Positions 19,247-27,814 of a stretch of DNA of 64,000 bases are shown one piece after another. The first letter of the stretch is position 1; each line of letters opens with the position of its first letter. The translations under genes were made by a program, and so were the position numbers. The DNA comes from CAVVFX01 sp963747535. Its GTDB lineage: Bacteria; Acidobacteriota; Terriglobia; Bryobacterales; Bryobacteraceae. The stretch lies in NCBI GenBank assembly GCA_963747535.1, contig CAVVFX010000017.1, positions 930,001-994,000 on the forward strand, given 5' to 3'. The notes under the pieces are model-generated. The model searched no databases, was not told the DNA's origin, and saw only the letters and a list, made by a program, of their open reading frames with translations.

Positions 19247-19957
19247 ATGCTGACCGCGGCAATCGCGCTGCTGGCCATAGTGGCCGGAGCCCTGCCTGGC
19301 TTCATTCCGATCCACACCGCGCTGGGAATCGCTGCCCTGGCACTCGCCGGCTTCAAGGCCTTTACAAACAAAGCCGCCCGAATCGCCGTGGCGCTGGGTG
19401 CAATCGAATGCCTGGTGCGAAACCAAACCCCCGCCACAACCATAGTTCACGCCTGCCTGTCCCCGGTATTCTTCGCTGCCTGCGTAGCCATCGGATTGCG
19501 TAGCGCGGATGGTCAACCTGCGGGCGGGTTGGCAACGCGCCGTTCCGGTTTACGGCTGCTGGTAAAGTCCGCCCCCGCCCTGGTCCTCCTGCAGATTATT
19601 CTGGGAGCGGCTTATCGCCACAAGGCGATCGGAGTCATGCCGCACATGGCCGGAGCCATGCTCGTCGCGGGTCTGCTGCTGATCGTCTGTACGATCGTAT
19701 TACAGCGTTTCCCAGAATCTCCGCCGTTACAAACGATAGCCGGGGCGCTGCTCGGAATCGTGCTGTTGCAGGTATCACTCGGCATCGCAGTTTTCGTAAT
19801 GCGGCTGCTCGATGTCGAGAGCACTCCCGCCTTCCTCCCTACAGCCGTGGCCCACGTCACCGTAGGATCGGTAACGTTGGCGGCAACCACGGCACTGGCA
19901 ATCCGATTTGACGCGACGCGCTCTACAGGCCTGCAGGATGGGGAGAAGTGGCAATAG
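19247..19957 (+). CDS. CtaA/COX15-like polytopic membrane protein
   Basis: A 236-residue protein with about seven hydrophobic helices. Four histidines placed at helix ends (FIPIHTALG, TTIVHACLSP, YRHKAIGVMPHMAGAML, PTAVAHVTVGS) resemble the heme-ligand pattern of heme A synthase, but the protein is shorter than the usual 300 or more residues, so a heme-binding relative is more likely than a true CtaA. It starts one base after the multicopper oxidase stop and ends the operon. No cytochrome oxidase subunits are nearby, which argues for a role with the copper oxidase module instead of heme A supply. Confidence 0.65.
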   Translation: MLTAAIALLAIVAGALPGFIPIHTALGIAALALAGFKAFTNKAARIAVALGAIECLVRNQTPATTIVHACLSPVFFAACVAIGLRSADGQPAGGLATRRSGLRLLVKSAPALVLLQIILGAAYRHKAIGVMPHMAGAMLVAGLLLIVCTIVLQRFPESPPLQTIAGALLGIVLLQVSLGIAVFVMRLLDVESTPAFLPTAVAHVTVGSVTLAATTALAIRFDATRSTGLQDGEKWQ

Positions 19958-19972
19958 AATAGCAGGCTGCTG

Positions 19973-20007
19973 AAAAAGTTCGGAAACCGCTTGCTTTACG
20001 CGTGCGG
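19973..20007. repeat. Degraded fragment of repeat R1
   Basis: TGAAAAAGTTCGGAAACCGC followed by TTGCTTTACGCGTGCGG matches the central part of R1 (GAAACCGCTTGCTTAACGCG). The outer arms are missing. Confidence 0.55.
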
Positions 20008-20081
20008 CATTAATAGTGAAAAATAAAACAAAACAGAATGCAAATACAAATGTTCAGAAAATCTTCAAGGAATTGGAGACC

Positions 20082-20230
20082 CTCCGCGTTCCTCTGCGAC
20101 TCAGCGTCTCTGCGGTGAGGTTTAGGCTTCCCGCGTCAGGTAAGTCGGAATATTCGGAGGCAAGCAGTCCGGTAATGCGGTGAGCCGTAGATTACCGCAG
20201 AGACGCCGAGCCGCAGAGGAAAACGCAGAG
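20082..20230. repeat. Large inverted repeat of the CTCTGCG type (R4)
   Basis: A 36-base arm at 20082-20117 (CTCCGCGTTCCTCTGCGACT then CAGCGTCTCTGCGGTG) is repeated as its reverse complement at 20194-20230 (ACCGCAGAGACGCCGAGCCG then CAGAGGAAAACGCAGAG). About 75 bases separate the arms. It sits between convergent genes and could fold into a long stem. Confidence 0.8.
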
Positions 20231-20334
20231 CTGGGAATGAAAACCTAAGAAATCTGTACGCTCCTGCAGCAGACCGACAGGATAACTCTATGCGAACAAA
20301 AGAATTGGCCCAACACTTTTGCGCCAGAAAGTAG

Positions 20335-22497
20335 CTAGGGTTTCAGCGCCTGCTCAAAGAAATCGGTTATGGAATGAAGCATTTGGGTGTGCTCCGGCCC
20401 TGTGACTCCATGCGCCTTCTCCGGGTAGACCAGCATGCTGAACTGCTTGCCGCTGCGCTCCAGTGCGGCCGCCATTCGCAGCGTGTTCTGAAAGTGCACG
20501 TTGTCGTCCTCGATGTTGTGAATCATCAGCAATTTCGCCTTCAGATTGCCGGCATGGGTGATCGGGGATGTTTTGTCGTAGGCCTCGGGATTCTCGGCGG
20601 GCAGCCCCATGTAACGCTCGGTGTAAATAGAATCGTAGGTGCGCCAGTTGGTGACCGGCGCTCCCGAGACGCCAGCCTGAAACCGTTCCGGCGCGTTGCA
20701 GAGAGAATAGAGCGTCATGTAGCCGCCGTAGCTCCAGCCATATAGACCCACTCGCTCAGGATCCGTGAAACCGAGCGAATTCAAATAGTCCAGTCCGAGG
20801 AGTTGGTCCGCCAGCTCACGCTCGCCCATATTGTGGTAAATCGCCGATTCAAACCTGTGCCCGCGGCCCGTGGAACCGCGGTTGTCCAACTGCCAGACCA
20901 CGAAACCGCGCTGGGCGAGGACCTGCTCCCAGGTGAGCCCCATCCACTTGTCGCGGATCGATTGAGCGCCGGGTCCACCGTAGACCTCCACGATCACCGG
21001 ATATTTGCGGCCGGGGCTGAGGCCGGCCGGTTTGATCAGCCGGCCATATAGTAATACGCCGTCCGCAGTCTTGAAAGTGTGGATTTCCGGTGTCTGCAGA
21101 TCGTACTCGGCCAGCGTCGCGTCAGGCTTCCGCAAGGTCGACACCATCCCTCCGTCCCGGTAAAGAGTCGTCTGGGGAGGTTCCGTGAGGCTGGAAAATG
21201 TGTCCGTCCAGAAGCTCAATCCGGGGCTCAGGCTGATCGAATGGTTGCCCTTGGCAGTGGTCATGCGCTGCTTCTGCGTGCCCTCGAGAGAGATCGAATA
21301 CGCCTGGCTTTCCAAGGGACTAGCCTCGGTAGACTCATAATAAATTACGCCCTTCGCTTCGTCGATCTGCAGCACCTTCTCAACTTGCCAGTCTCCTCGC
21401 GTGATCTGCCGCTCGAGCTTGCCGTCCATGCCGTAAAGATAGAGGTGCAGGAAGCCATCCCTCTCGCTGCCCCACAGGAATCGACTGCCGTCGCGGAAGA
21501 AATGGAGATGGTTGTTGACGTTGATCCAGTAAGGATCTTCTTCGTGCAGCAACACGTGAGAGGCGCCGGTTTTGGCGTCGGCGACGAGCAGGTCGAGTTG
21601 ATTCTGAACGCGGTTCAGCCGCTCCACAGCCACTTGAGTTCCAGCGGGCAGCCATTGGACCCGCGCCAGGAGATGGTCGCGTGTGTCGCCGAGATCCAGC
21701 CAGCGGGTCGAGCCCCCTTCAGCCGGCACGACCCCAATGCGGACCTCGGGGTTGGGATCGCCTGGCTGGGGATAGCGCTCCGGCTCCAGCTTGCCGGTAA
21801 CGTTGAGCAGAGACACCTGCGGGAAAATGGGCTCGCGGCTGATGTCGAATTGCATGTATGCGACGCGCCGGCTGTCCGGCGACCACCACCAGGCGGTCGG
21901 GAGTTCCAGTTCTTCAGGGTAGACCCAATCCATCTCGCCGTTGAGCAGGGTGGGGCTGCCGTTGTTGGTAAGGCGGGTTAGCTTGCGGTCGTGGATTCGT
22001 AGGACGTAGAGATCGGGACCCCGCCGGAAGCCGACGAGCTTGCCGTCAGGCGATAGCTTGGCGTCTTCCTCGGCTTCGGCTGTGGAGGTGAGCTGGGTGA
22101 AAGCGGAGCTAGTGTTCGATACAACGATGGGAACGATAAACAGATCTCCACCCTCGCTGACCAGCAACTCTCTGCCCGACGGGAACCACTGAACCGGCTC
22201 GGCGGCGACGCGGCGGTTGGTCCAGTCGAAAGCGCCCGGTTGGGGGGGCTTTACCGCTGAGCTGCGAAGTTTGGAGAGGCGAATCAGTTCGGTGTCTTTG
22301 TCGGCGGGACAATCCACCAGATGCAAAGTGTCCTCGGATGTGTAGATGAATTGGTTACCGGCGGGAGACCAGACCGGCGACAGCGTACCCCGGCCTCTGC
22401 TGTTGGCAAGCGATTCGAGCGTAACGGGCCTTTTTTGGGCGGTGACCAACGAGCACACGGCCAAGGCTAATAGCATCGCAAGAAAAGGATTGCGCAT
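20335..22497 (-). CDS. Dipeptidyl peptidase IV-type serine peptidase (S9)
   Basis: A 720-residue exported prolyl-specific peptidase that should cleave Xaa-Pro dipeptides from peptide N-termini in the periplasm. A signal peptide (residues 1-20) is followed by the DPP-IV beta-propeller (WVYPEELELPTAWWWSPDSR around residue 190 carries the Glu pair that holds the substrate amino group) and the alpha/beta-hydrolase domain. The catalytic triad is visible as Ser589 in GWSYGGY, Asp665 in EDDNVHF and His696 in KAHGV, with spacing like characterised DPP-IV. Length is normal for the family. It is a single gene, convergent with the copper oxidase operon and divergent from the DUF1549 cytochrome gene. Confidence 0.93.
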   Translation of the reverse strand: MRNPFLAMLLALAVCSLVTAQKRPVTLESLANSRGRGTLSPVWSPAGNQFIYTSEDTLHLVDCPADKDTELIRLSKLRSSAVKPPQPGAFDWTNRRVAAEPVQWFPSGRELLVSEGGDLFIVPIVVSNTSSAFTQLTSTAEAEEDAKLSPDGKLVGFRRGPDLYVLRIHDRKLTRLTNNGSPTLLNGEMDWVYPEELELPTAWWWSPDSRRVAYMQFDISREPIFPQVSLLNVTGKLEPERYPQPGDPNPEVRIGVVPAEGGSTRWLDLGDTRDHLLARVQWLPAGTQVAVERLNRVQNQLDLLVADAKTGASHVLLHEEDPYWINVNNHLHFFRDGSRFLWGSERDGFLHLYLYGMDGKLERQITRGDWQVEKVLQIDEAKGVIYYESTEASPLESQAYSISLEGTQKQRMTTAKGNHSISLSPGLSFWTDTFSSLTEPPQTTLYRDGGMVSTLRKPDATLAEYDLQTPEIHTFKTADGVLLYGRLIKPAGLSPGRKYPVIVEVYGGPGAQSIRDKWMGLTWEQVLAQRGFVVWQLDNRGSTGRGHRFESAIYHNMGERELADQLLGLDYLNSLGFTDPERVGLYGWSYGGYMTLYSLCNAPERFQAGVSGAPVTNWRTYDSIYTERYMGLPAENPEAYDKTSPITHAGNLKAKLLMIHNIEDDNVHFQNTLRMAAALERSGKQFSMLVYPEKAHGVTGPEHTQMLHSITDFFEQALKP

Positions 22498-22664
22498 GAA
22501 TTTTCATTGTAAGCCGCTGAGGCCGTAAGCACCGGCCACCTATGCGGTCCCTCCCCCGCAGTCGTCATCGTTAGCGATAAAGTTATCCTACTTTGTCCGT
22601 ATTCGTGTTCAATTGTGTTCATTCGCGGCCCCAGTCGTTGCGCTACCATATTATTCGTCCTATC

Positions 22665-25247
22665 ATGCAATGGCGTTACCTTCCGCTCGTCCTCCTCGCC
22701 GCCCTCGCGCAAGCCCAGACTGCGCCCACAGAGGCTGGTCTCATCTTCCAAAACACCGTCGGCCCAGCCCTCCGCGACCGGTGCACCAGATGCCACGGGC
22801 CGTCACTTCAATCGGGCAACCTGCGCCTCGACTCCCGCGACGCGATGCTGAAAGGTGGCGCACGAGGACCTGCCATTACACCTGGCGCCCCACAGAGCAG
22901 CCTTCTCCTCTCCGCCATCGAGCAGTCGGGAAAACTCAAAATGCCCCCGGGCGGCAAACTCCCCGACGCCACCATCGCCGCTGTCCGCCGCTGGATCGAA
23001 CTCGGAGCACCCTTCACGGAGCGCAAACCCGGCCCCCCCCTCACAACCTCCTCGATCAGCGACAGGTGGGCCTTTCAACCGCTCGCGCCACCCACCCGCT
23101 CCAACGCCACCATCGACCGGTTCATCGACGACCAACTCAACCGCCAACACCTCACCGCGGCTCATCGCGCCAACCGCCGAACCCTGATCCGCCGTGCGAC
23201 CTACGACCTCTGGGGCCTCCCGCCCACCGCCTCCGACATCGACAACTTCTTGAAAGATCCCGCCCCTGACCGGCAAGCCTTCGCCAAACTCGTCGATCGT
23301 CTCCTCGCCTCACCTCACTACGGCGAGCGATGGGGCCGCCATTGGCTCGATATCGTCCGCTACGCCGATACCGGGGGCTTCTCCAACGACTTCGAACGTC
23401 CCACCGCGTGGCGTTATCGCGACTACGTCATCCGCGCCTTCAATCAGGACAAACCTTACAACCAGTTCGTCATCGAGCAAATCGCCGGCGACGAACTCGT
23501 GGGGGACCAAACGCGCGACGAATCCGATTCCGAAAAACTCATCGCCGTGGGTTTCCTCCGTATGGGACCTTGGGAACATACCGCCATGAGCGTCGCCGCG
23601 GTCACCCGCCAGGAATGGCTGGACGATGTCACGCATTCCACTGCCGCTACCTTTCTCGGCATCACCATGGAGTGCGCGCGCTGCCACGATCATAAGTTCG
23701 ATCCCCTGCCCACTCGCGATTACTACCGACTCCAGGCTGTCTTCGCCACCACCGAATTCGCCGACCGTCCCGCGCCTTTTCTGCCCGGCGAAGCCAAGCC
23801 GAACTTCACCGCTGGCCGCGCCGTGATGGAGGCCATTGAGCAGCGCGTCGACGCCAAAATCGACGAGTATCATCGCCTGACCCTGACGCGCCTCGCCGCG
23901 CAAATGGGCCTCTCGGGTCCCGACGCGATTCCGGCCGAACGCGCCCGCGAAGCCGTCAAAAAGCTGGAACTTATCACTCCGGAGGAGTTCGAGCGCTACA
24001 AGATCTTTCAGAAGCGCAAGGAACTCTACACCCGCTCGGTTACCCGTTACGACCCCATCGCGTTCAGCGTAATCGACGGTCCCTTCGACGCAGCTGCCAG
24101 GAAAACGTGGACCCTCCCCGAGACCCACATTCTTCCTGTCGGCAATCTGCAAACTCCCGGAGCCTTGGTTACGCCCGGCGTGCCGGGCGCAGTTGTCATT
24201 CCGGCGACACTCAGGACCGAGGTGCCGCAAACAATCGGCAACCGGCGTCTTCCGCTGGCCAAATGGATCGCCAGCCCTTACAACCCCCTTGCGGTGCGAG
24301 TGATTGTCAATCGCATCTGGGGCTGGCATTTCGGACACGGCATCGTCGCCACGCCTAACGATTTCGGCAAACTCGGCGCACGCCCGACCCATCCCGAACT
24401 GCTCGACTGGTTGTGCCACTATTTCATCGACCATGGTTCGAGCATCAAGCAAATGCACCGCCTGATCATGCTTTCCGACGCTTATCAACGCGACTCCGAA
24501 CCGGCCAGCGAAGCCGCCCTGAAAGCCGATCCCGAAGCCGCGCTTCTCAGCTATTTCCCTCCTCGCCGCCTGGACGCCGAAGAGATCCTCGACAGCATGC
24601 TGGCGGCGTCAGGCGAGTTGAGCGCCGCGACCGGCGGCCCCGGCAGCCTGCCTGAGATTAATCTCGACGTCGCCAATCAGCCTCAGCAGATCATGGGCAC
24701 TCTGATGCCGGCATATCGGCCGTCGCCCACCGCCGATCAACGCAATCGCCGCATGGTCTATGCCTTCCAGAAGCGCGGTCTGCCCAATCCTCTGCTCGAA
24801 GTTTTGAACGGACCGTCGTTCAACGAATCCACGCCCACGCGAGATGCCACCACGATTCCCACCCAGGCGTTCGCGATGTTGAACAGCACTTTTGCGAACC
24901 ATCGGGCGCTCGCACTGGCAGCCTACGCCACAGACCTCGACCGTGTGTTCCTCCTTACCCTGGGAAGGCTGCCGACAGCTAAGGAATCCGCCCTCGCTCA
25001 CGACTTTCTGAGCCGCCGCGAAGGCTATTACCAGATGCATCCGCCTCCGCCCGGCCCCGAGCCTTCGCCTCTCGTCCGCTCCATCACCAGCGAATTGACC
25101 GGCACGCCGGTGCAGGTCGAAGAGGATCAATTGCCGGTGCCTTACGAAAGCGACCTGCTACCGTGGCAGGCTTCCCCGCAAATACGCGCCCTGGCCGACG
25201 TCGCCCTGGCGCTCTTCAACACCAGCGAGTTCGTCTATGTCTACTGA
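22665..25247 (+). CDS. PSCyt1-DUF1549-DUF1553 surface c-type cytochrome
   Basis: An 860-residue secreted cytochrome of the planctomycete/acidobacterial PSD1 type. Domain order is signal peptide (1-18), PSCyt1 with C40-T-R-C43-H44, DUF1549 (RRATYDLWGLPPTASDIDNF, SPHYGERWGRHWLDIVRYAD), a second CxxCH (C337-A-R-C340-H341) at the end of DUF1549, and DUF1553 (RVIVNRIWGWHFGHGIV, YQRDS, LDAEEILDSMLA, MVYAFQKRGLPNPLLEVLN). I take the ATG at 22665, directly before the signal peptide, over the upstream in-frame start at 22593. It overlaps the DUF1501 gene by 11 bases, the standard pairing for this family. Role: probably extracytoplasmic electron transfer or polymer oxidation; the reaction is unproven. 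Confidence 0.92.
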   Translation: MQWRYLPLVLLAALAQAQTAPTEAGLIFQNTVGPALRDRCTRCHGPSLQSGNLRLDSRDAMLKGGARGPAITPGAPQSSLLLSAIEQSGKLKMPPGGKLPDATIAAVRRWIELGAPFTERKPGPPLTTSSISDRWAFQPLAPPTRSNATIDRFIDDQLNRQHLTAAHRANRRTLIRRATYDLWGLPPTASDIDNFLKDPAPDRQAFAKLVDRLLASPHYGERWGRHWLDIVRYADTGGFSNDFERPTAWRYRDYVIRAFNQDKPYNQFVIEQIAGDELVGDQTRDESDSEKLIAVGFLRMGPWEHTAMSVAAVTRQEWLDDVTHSTAATFLGITMECARCHDHKFDPLPTRDYYRLQAVFATTEFADRPAPFLPGEAKPNFTAGRAVMEAIEQRVDAKIDEYHRLTLTRLAAQMGLSGPDAIPAERAREAVKKLELITPEEFERYKIFQKRKELYTRSVTRYDPIAFSVIDGPFDAAARKTWTLPETHILPVGNLQTPGALVTPGVPGAVVIPATLRTEVPQTIGNRRLPLAKWIASPYNPLAVRVIVNRIWGWHFGHGIVATPNDFGKLGARPTHPELLDWLCHYFIDHGSSIKQMHRLIMLSDAYQRDSEPASEAALKADPEAALLSYFPPRRLDAEEILDSMLAASGELSAATGGPGSLPEINLDVANQPQQIMGTLMPAYRPSPTADQRNRRMVYAFQKRGLPNPLLEVLNGPSFNESTPTRDATTIPTQAFAMLNSTFANHRALALAAYATDLDRVFLLTLGRLPTAKESALAHDFLSRREGYYQMHPPPPGPEPSPLVRSITSELTGTPVQVEEDQLPVPYESDLLPWQASPQIRALADVALALFNTSEFVYVY

Positions 25248-26628
25248 TTCAACCCGCCGCGGCTTCCTCTATCGCACCGGCGCATCCCTCGCCAGCGTCG
25301 CGCTCTCTGCACTCCTCGCCGAAGACCAGGCTCGCGCGGGAGACCTTGCTGCCAAACCGCCGCACCACCCGGCGAAAGCCAAAGCATGCATCTTTCTGAC
25401 CATGGAAGGCGGTCCGAGCCATATCGATACGTTCGATCCCAAGCCCAAGCTCACCCAGATCCACATGCAGGAATTCGTCCGTCGCGACAAGTTCGCCTCG
25501 GCCATGGAAAGCGGCACCCGCTACTATGTTCGCAGCCCGTTCAATTTCCGGCGAGCCGGTAAATCCGGCATAGAGATCTGCGAACATTACGAGCACCTCG
25601 CCGATTGCGTCGACGACATCTGCTTCTATCGCGGCGCCGTCGCCGAAAGTTCCAATCACCCTACGGCGCTCTACCACCTCAACACCGGCAACAAGTTCGG
25701 CGGCGATCCCGCGATGGGTGCCTGGGTGACGTACGGTCTCGGCACCGTCAACGAAAATCTTCCAGCGTTCGTGGTGTTGCCCGATCTTGCCTATCCACAA
25801 GGCGGCGCCGCTAACTGGAGTAACGGATTCCTGCTGCCCAACTATCAGGGTACGCCGCTGCGCCCCACCGGCTCTCCGATCCTCGATATGGATCCGCAAC
25901 CCGGCATGACGCGTGACAGCGAACGCCAGGATCTCGATCTCATCGTTGCTCTGGACAGGAATCAGCCCGCCCATATCAATCAGCACGAACTCGATGCGCG
26001 CATCGCATCGTATGAACTCGCTTTCCGTATGCAAACCGAGATGCCCGGCGCGATCGATCTCAGGCAGGAGAACGCGGAAACTCTCGCGCTCTACGGTGTC
26101 GGCGAAAAGGACACCGACGCGATCGGTCGCCGCTGTCTTCTGGCGCGCCGCATGGTCGAGCACGGAGTACGTTTCGTGCAGGTCTACGCGAGTGGCTGGG
26201 ATTCCCACGATTATCTCGAAAACGCTCATCGCAGCCGTATCCACGCAAGCGACAAACCCATTGCGGGCTTGTTGAAGGATCTCAAACGCCGCGGCCTCCT
26301 CGATAGCACGCTCGTCATCTGGGCCGGCGAGTTCGGGCGCTCGCCGGACAATGGTATCCGCCGTGGCTCAACCACCTGGGGTCGCGACCACAATCCGCAA
26401 GCCATGACCATGTGGTTCGCCGGCGGTGGCGTCAAAGCCGGACACGTGGTGGGAGCCACCGACGAAATCGGCCAGAAAGCCGTTGAAGTAGTTCACCCGT
26501 TACGCGACGTCCACGTGACCATCCTCAATCTGTTGGGCCTGGACGACGCCAGGTTAACCTATTTCCACGCCGGCCGCTTCCGCCAACTCAGCCAGTTCGG
26601 AGGCCAGGTCATCACCGAATTGACTTAG
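25237..26628 (+). CDS. DUF1501 Tat-exported protein
   Basis: A 463-residue DUF1501 protein with a twin-arginine signal (R7-R8 in STRRGFLYRTG, then the hydrophobic segment ASLASVALSALLA). The family has an alkaline-phosphatase-like fold and is associated with sulfatase-like metal sites; candidate metal ligands are seen in LTMEGGPSHIDTFDPKP near residue 55, GWDSHDYLENAH near 322 and LVIWAGEFGRSPDN near 362. The gene overlaps the PSD1 cytochrome, which implies translational coupling and a physical complex, as in many planctomycetes and acidobacteria. The substrate is unknown. Confidence 0.92.
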   Translation: MSTDSTRRGFLYRTGASLASVALSALLAEDQARAGDLAAKPPHHPAKAKACIFLTMEGGPSHIDTFDPKPKLTQIHMQEFVRRDKFASAMESGTRYYVRSPFNFRRAGKSGIEICEHYEHLADCVDDICFYRGAVAESSNHPTALYHLNTGNKFGGDPAMGAWVTYGLGTVNENLPAFVVLPDLAYPQGGAANWSNGFLLPNYQGTPLRPTGSPILDMDPQPGMTRDSERQDLDLIVALDRNQPAHINQHELDARIASYELAFRMQTEMPGAIDLRQENAETLALYGVGEKDTDAIGRRCLLARRMVEHGVRFVQVYASGWDSHDYLENAHRSRIHASDKPIAGLLKDLKRRGLLDSTLVIWAGEFGRSPDNGIRRGSTTWGRDHNPQAMTMWFAGGGVKAGHVVGATDEIGQKAVEVVHPLRDVHVTILNLLGLDDARLTYFHAGRFRQLSQFGGQVITELT

Positions 26629-26686
26629 TACGAACGTCCAACCCATTTGCGAATACGAGACTGCATTCCGGCTAAGCTGTAAGACT

Positions 26687-27130
26687 GTGCCGGCTTACGA
26701 TCCTTCTACCAATCCGCTGAATAATAACGATTGGGCATTTCCGCTCACGGAGTGCTTCCATATTGCGGCCATGGCTCTTTCCATCGGTACGATTGTTCTG
26801 GTTGATCTTCGCCTGCTGGGCGTGGGAATGCGACGGCACACGGCGGCGCAACTGGTTGCCGAGATGGAACTCTGGACGCTGGCGGGCCTCGCGGTCGTGA
26901 TCGCGTCGGGACTGATAATCTTCTCTTCGGACCCCGTCGCGTATCTGAACAGCGGGCCATTCCTGTTCAAGATGGCCGGGCTGCTGTTGGCCATCGTTTA
27001 TAACTACACGATTCATCGCATGGTGGCGCGCGGAAGCGCCTCGCCGTTAACCGGTAAGCTGGTGGGCGGAGTCTCGCTGGCTCTCTGGTGCTCGCTTGTT
27101 TTCGCCGGAGTTTTTATAGCCTTCGTTTAG
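26687..27130 (+). CDS. DUF6644 family membrane protein, third copy
   Basis: A 147-residue membrane protein with four helices and the same hallmarks as 16464 and 16968: an aqueous start (NNNDWAFPLTECFHIAAMAL) with a helix-embedded histidine, the IVLVDLRLLGVGMRRH motif, and a late KMAGLLLAIVYNYTIHRMV helix. The start is a GTG at 26687, 58 bases after the DUF1501 gene, with no strong ribosome binding site. It is the first of a second DUF6644 pair, this time behind a PSD1 cytochrome. Confidence 0.8.
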   Translation: MPAYDPSTNPLNNNDWAFPLTECFHIAAMALSIGTIVLVDLRLLGVGMRRHTAAQLVAEMELWTLAGLAVVIASGLIIFSSDPVAYLNSGPFLFKMAGLLLAIVYNYTIHRMVARGSASPLTGKLVGGVSLALWCSLVFAGVFIAFV

Positions 27131-27136
27131 AACACC

Positions 27137-27655
27137 ATGCCGATCGCCTCGTTCTTTCAATGGATCCGCGACACATCGCTCGCGACGGCGGTACGCGAAT
27201 CGGCGCTGGCGTATCCGATTATCATGTCGTTGCATCTGACTTCGATTGCGGTTTTCGGCGGCATGATTCTTATGACCGACCTGCGCCTGCTCGGTGTCGC
27301 CATGGTGAGCGTACCGATAGCTGACGTGATCCGGCAACTCCGCTGGTGGAAGGGGGCGGGCTTCGTGGTCATGGTCACTTGCGGCTCGCTGATGGCCGCG
27401 GCGAAGGCGGATCAATACTACGCGAATCCGTACTTTCTGATCAAAATGGCTTTGCTTGCTCTGGTGGGCGTACACGCCTTGGTTTTCCGCCGCAGCGTTT
27501 ATGGAAATCGAGCGGAACCGGATCGCGCGCGGGCGATGTCCGCGGCCTGCCTTTCACTCGTGCTTTGGCTGGGGATCCTATCGGCGGGACGCTGGATTGC
27601 GTATTATGAGCCGCCCGGGGAGACGCCTGTCCCCCAAGTGGCCACGCGGCGATAG
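27137..27655 (+). CDS. DUF6644 family membrane protein, fourth copy
   Basis: A 172-residue paralogue of the preceding gene, six bases downstream. It shows SFFQWIRDTSLATAVRESAL, a helix with a histidine (IIMSLHLTSIAVFGG), the MTDLRLLGVAM motif, and helices ending at GILSAGRWIAYYEP. The hydrophilic C-terminal tail (PPGETPVPQVATRR) is an addition relative to the other copies and runs up to repeat R2, so its last codons may be repeat-derived. Confidence 0.82.
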   Translation: MPIASFFQWIRDTSLATAVRESALAYPIIMSLHLTSIAVFGGMILMTDLRLLGVAMVSVPIADVIRQLRWWKGAGFVVMVTCGSLMAAAKADQYYANPYFLIKMALLALVGVHALVFRRSVYGNRAEPDRARAMSAACLSLVLWLGILSAGRWIAYYEPPGETPVPQVATRR

Positions 27656-27677
27656 CTGCTAAGGAGCGGTGAAAAAA

Positions 27678-27769
27678 TCGGCCGCAAGCGGCCGCGGCAG
27701 GCGAAACCGCCTGCCCCACCATTGGCAACACAGGACTTGCAGTGGTGGCGCAGGCGCTTTCGCCTGCGA
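27678..27769. repeat. Dispersed repeat R2, copy 1
   Basis: Contains the perfect hairpin GGCAGGCGAAACCGCCTGCC, then CCCACCATTGG, GGACTTGCAGTGGTGGCGC and a second small stem CAGGCGCTTTCGCCTG. A very similar unit is at 52850-52938. It lies between the convergent DUF6644 and EamA genes, where the stems could stop transcription in both directions. Confidence 0.8.
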
Positions 27770-27814
27770 CCTTTGACTTTTCCTCACCTTTTGAGGGGGG
27801 TGGTTCCGCTAACT

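Larger units (their letters stand above)
19958..20334. other. Convergent intergenic region with repeat DNA
   Basis: This 377-base gap contains no supported gene. It holds a degraded R1 fragment (19973-20007), an AT-rich stretch around 20010-20075 unlike the surrounding base composition, and a large inverted repeat (20082-20230). Confidence 0.7.

Noticed and set aside
19247..19957. Calling this gene a true heme A synthase
   Set aside because: The protein is too short and there are no cytochrome oxidase genes nearby; only the histidine/helix pattern is similar.
21079..21981. 300-codon open frame antisense to the DPP-IV gene
   Set aside because: It is a GC-driven shadow of a gene with a full catalytic triad and propeller motifs; its translation has no family pattern.
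23310..24488. 392-codon open frame antisense to the PSD1 cytochrome
   Set aside because: The sense strand has two CxxCH motifs and DUF1549/DUF1553 signatures; the antisense product is featureless.
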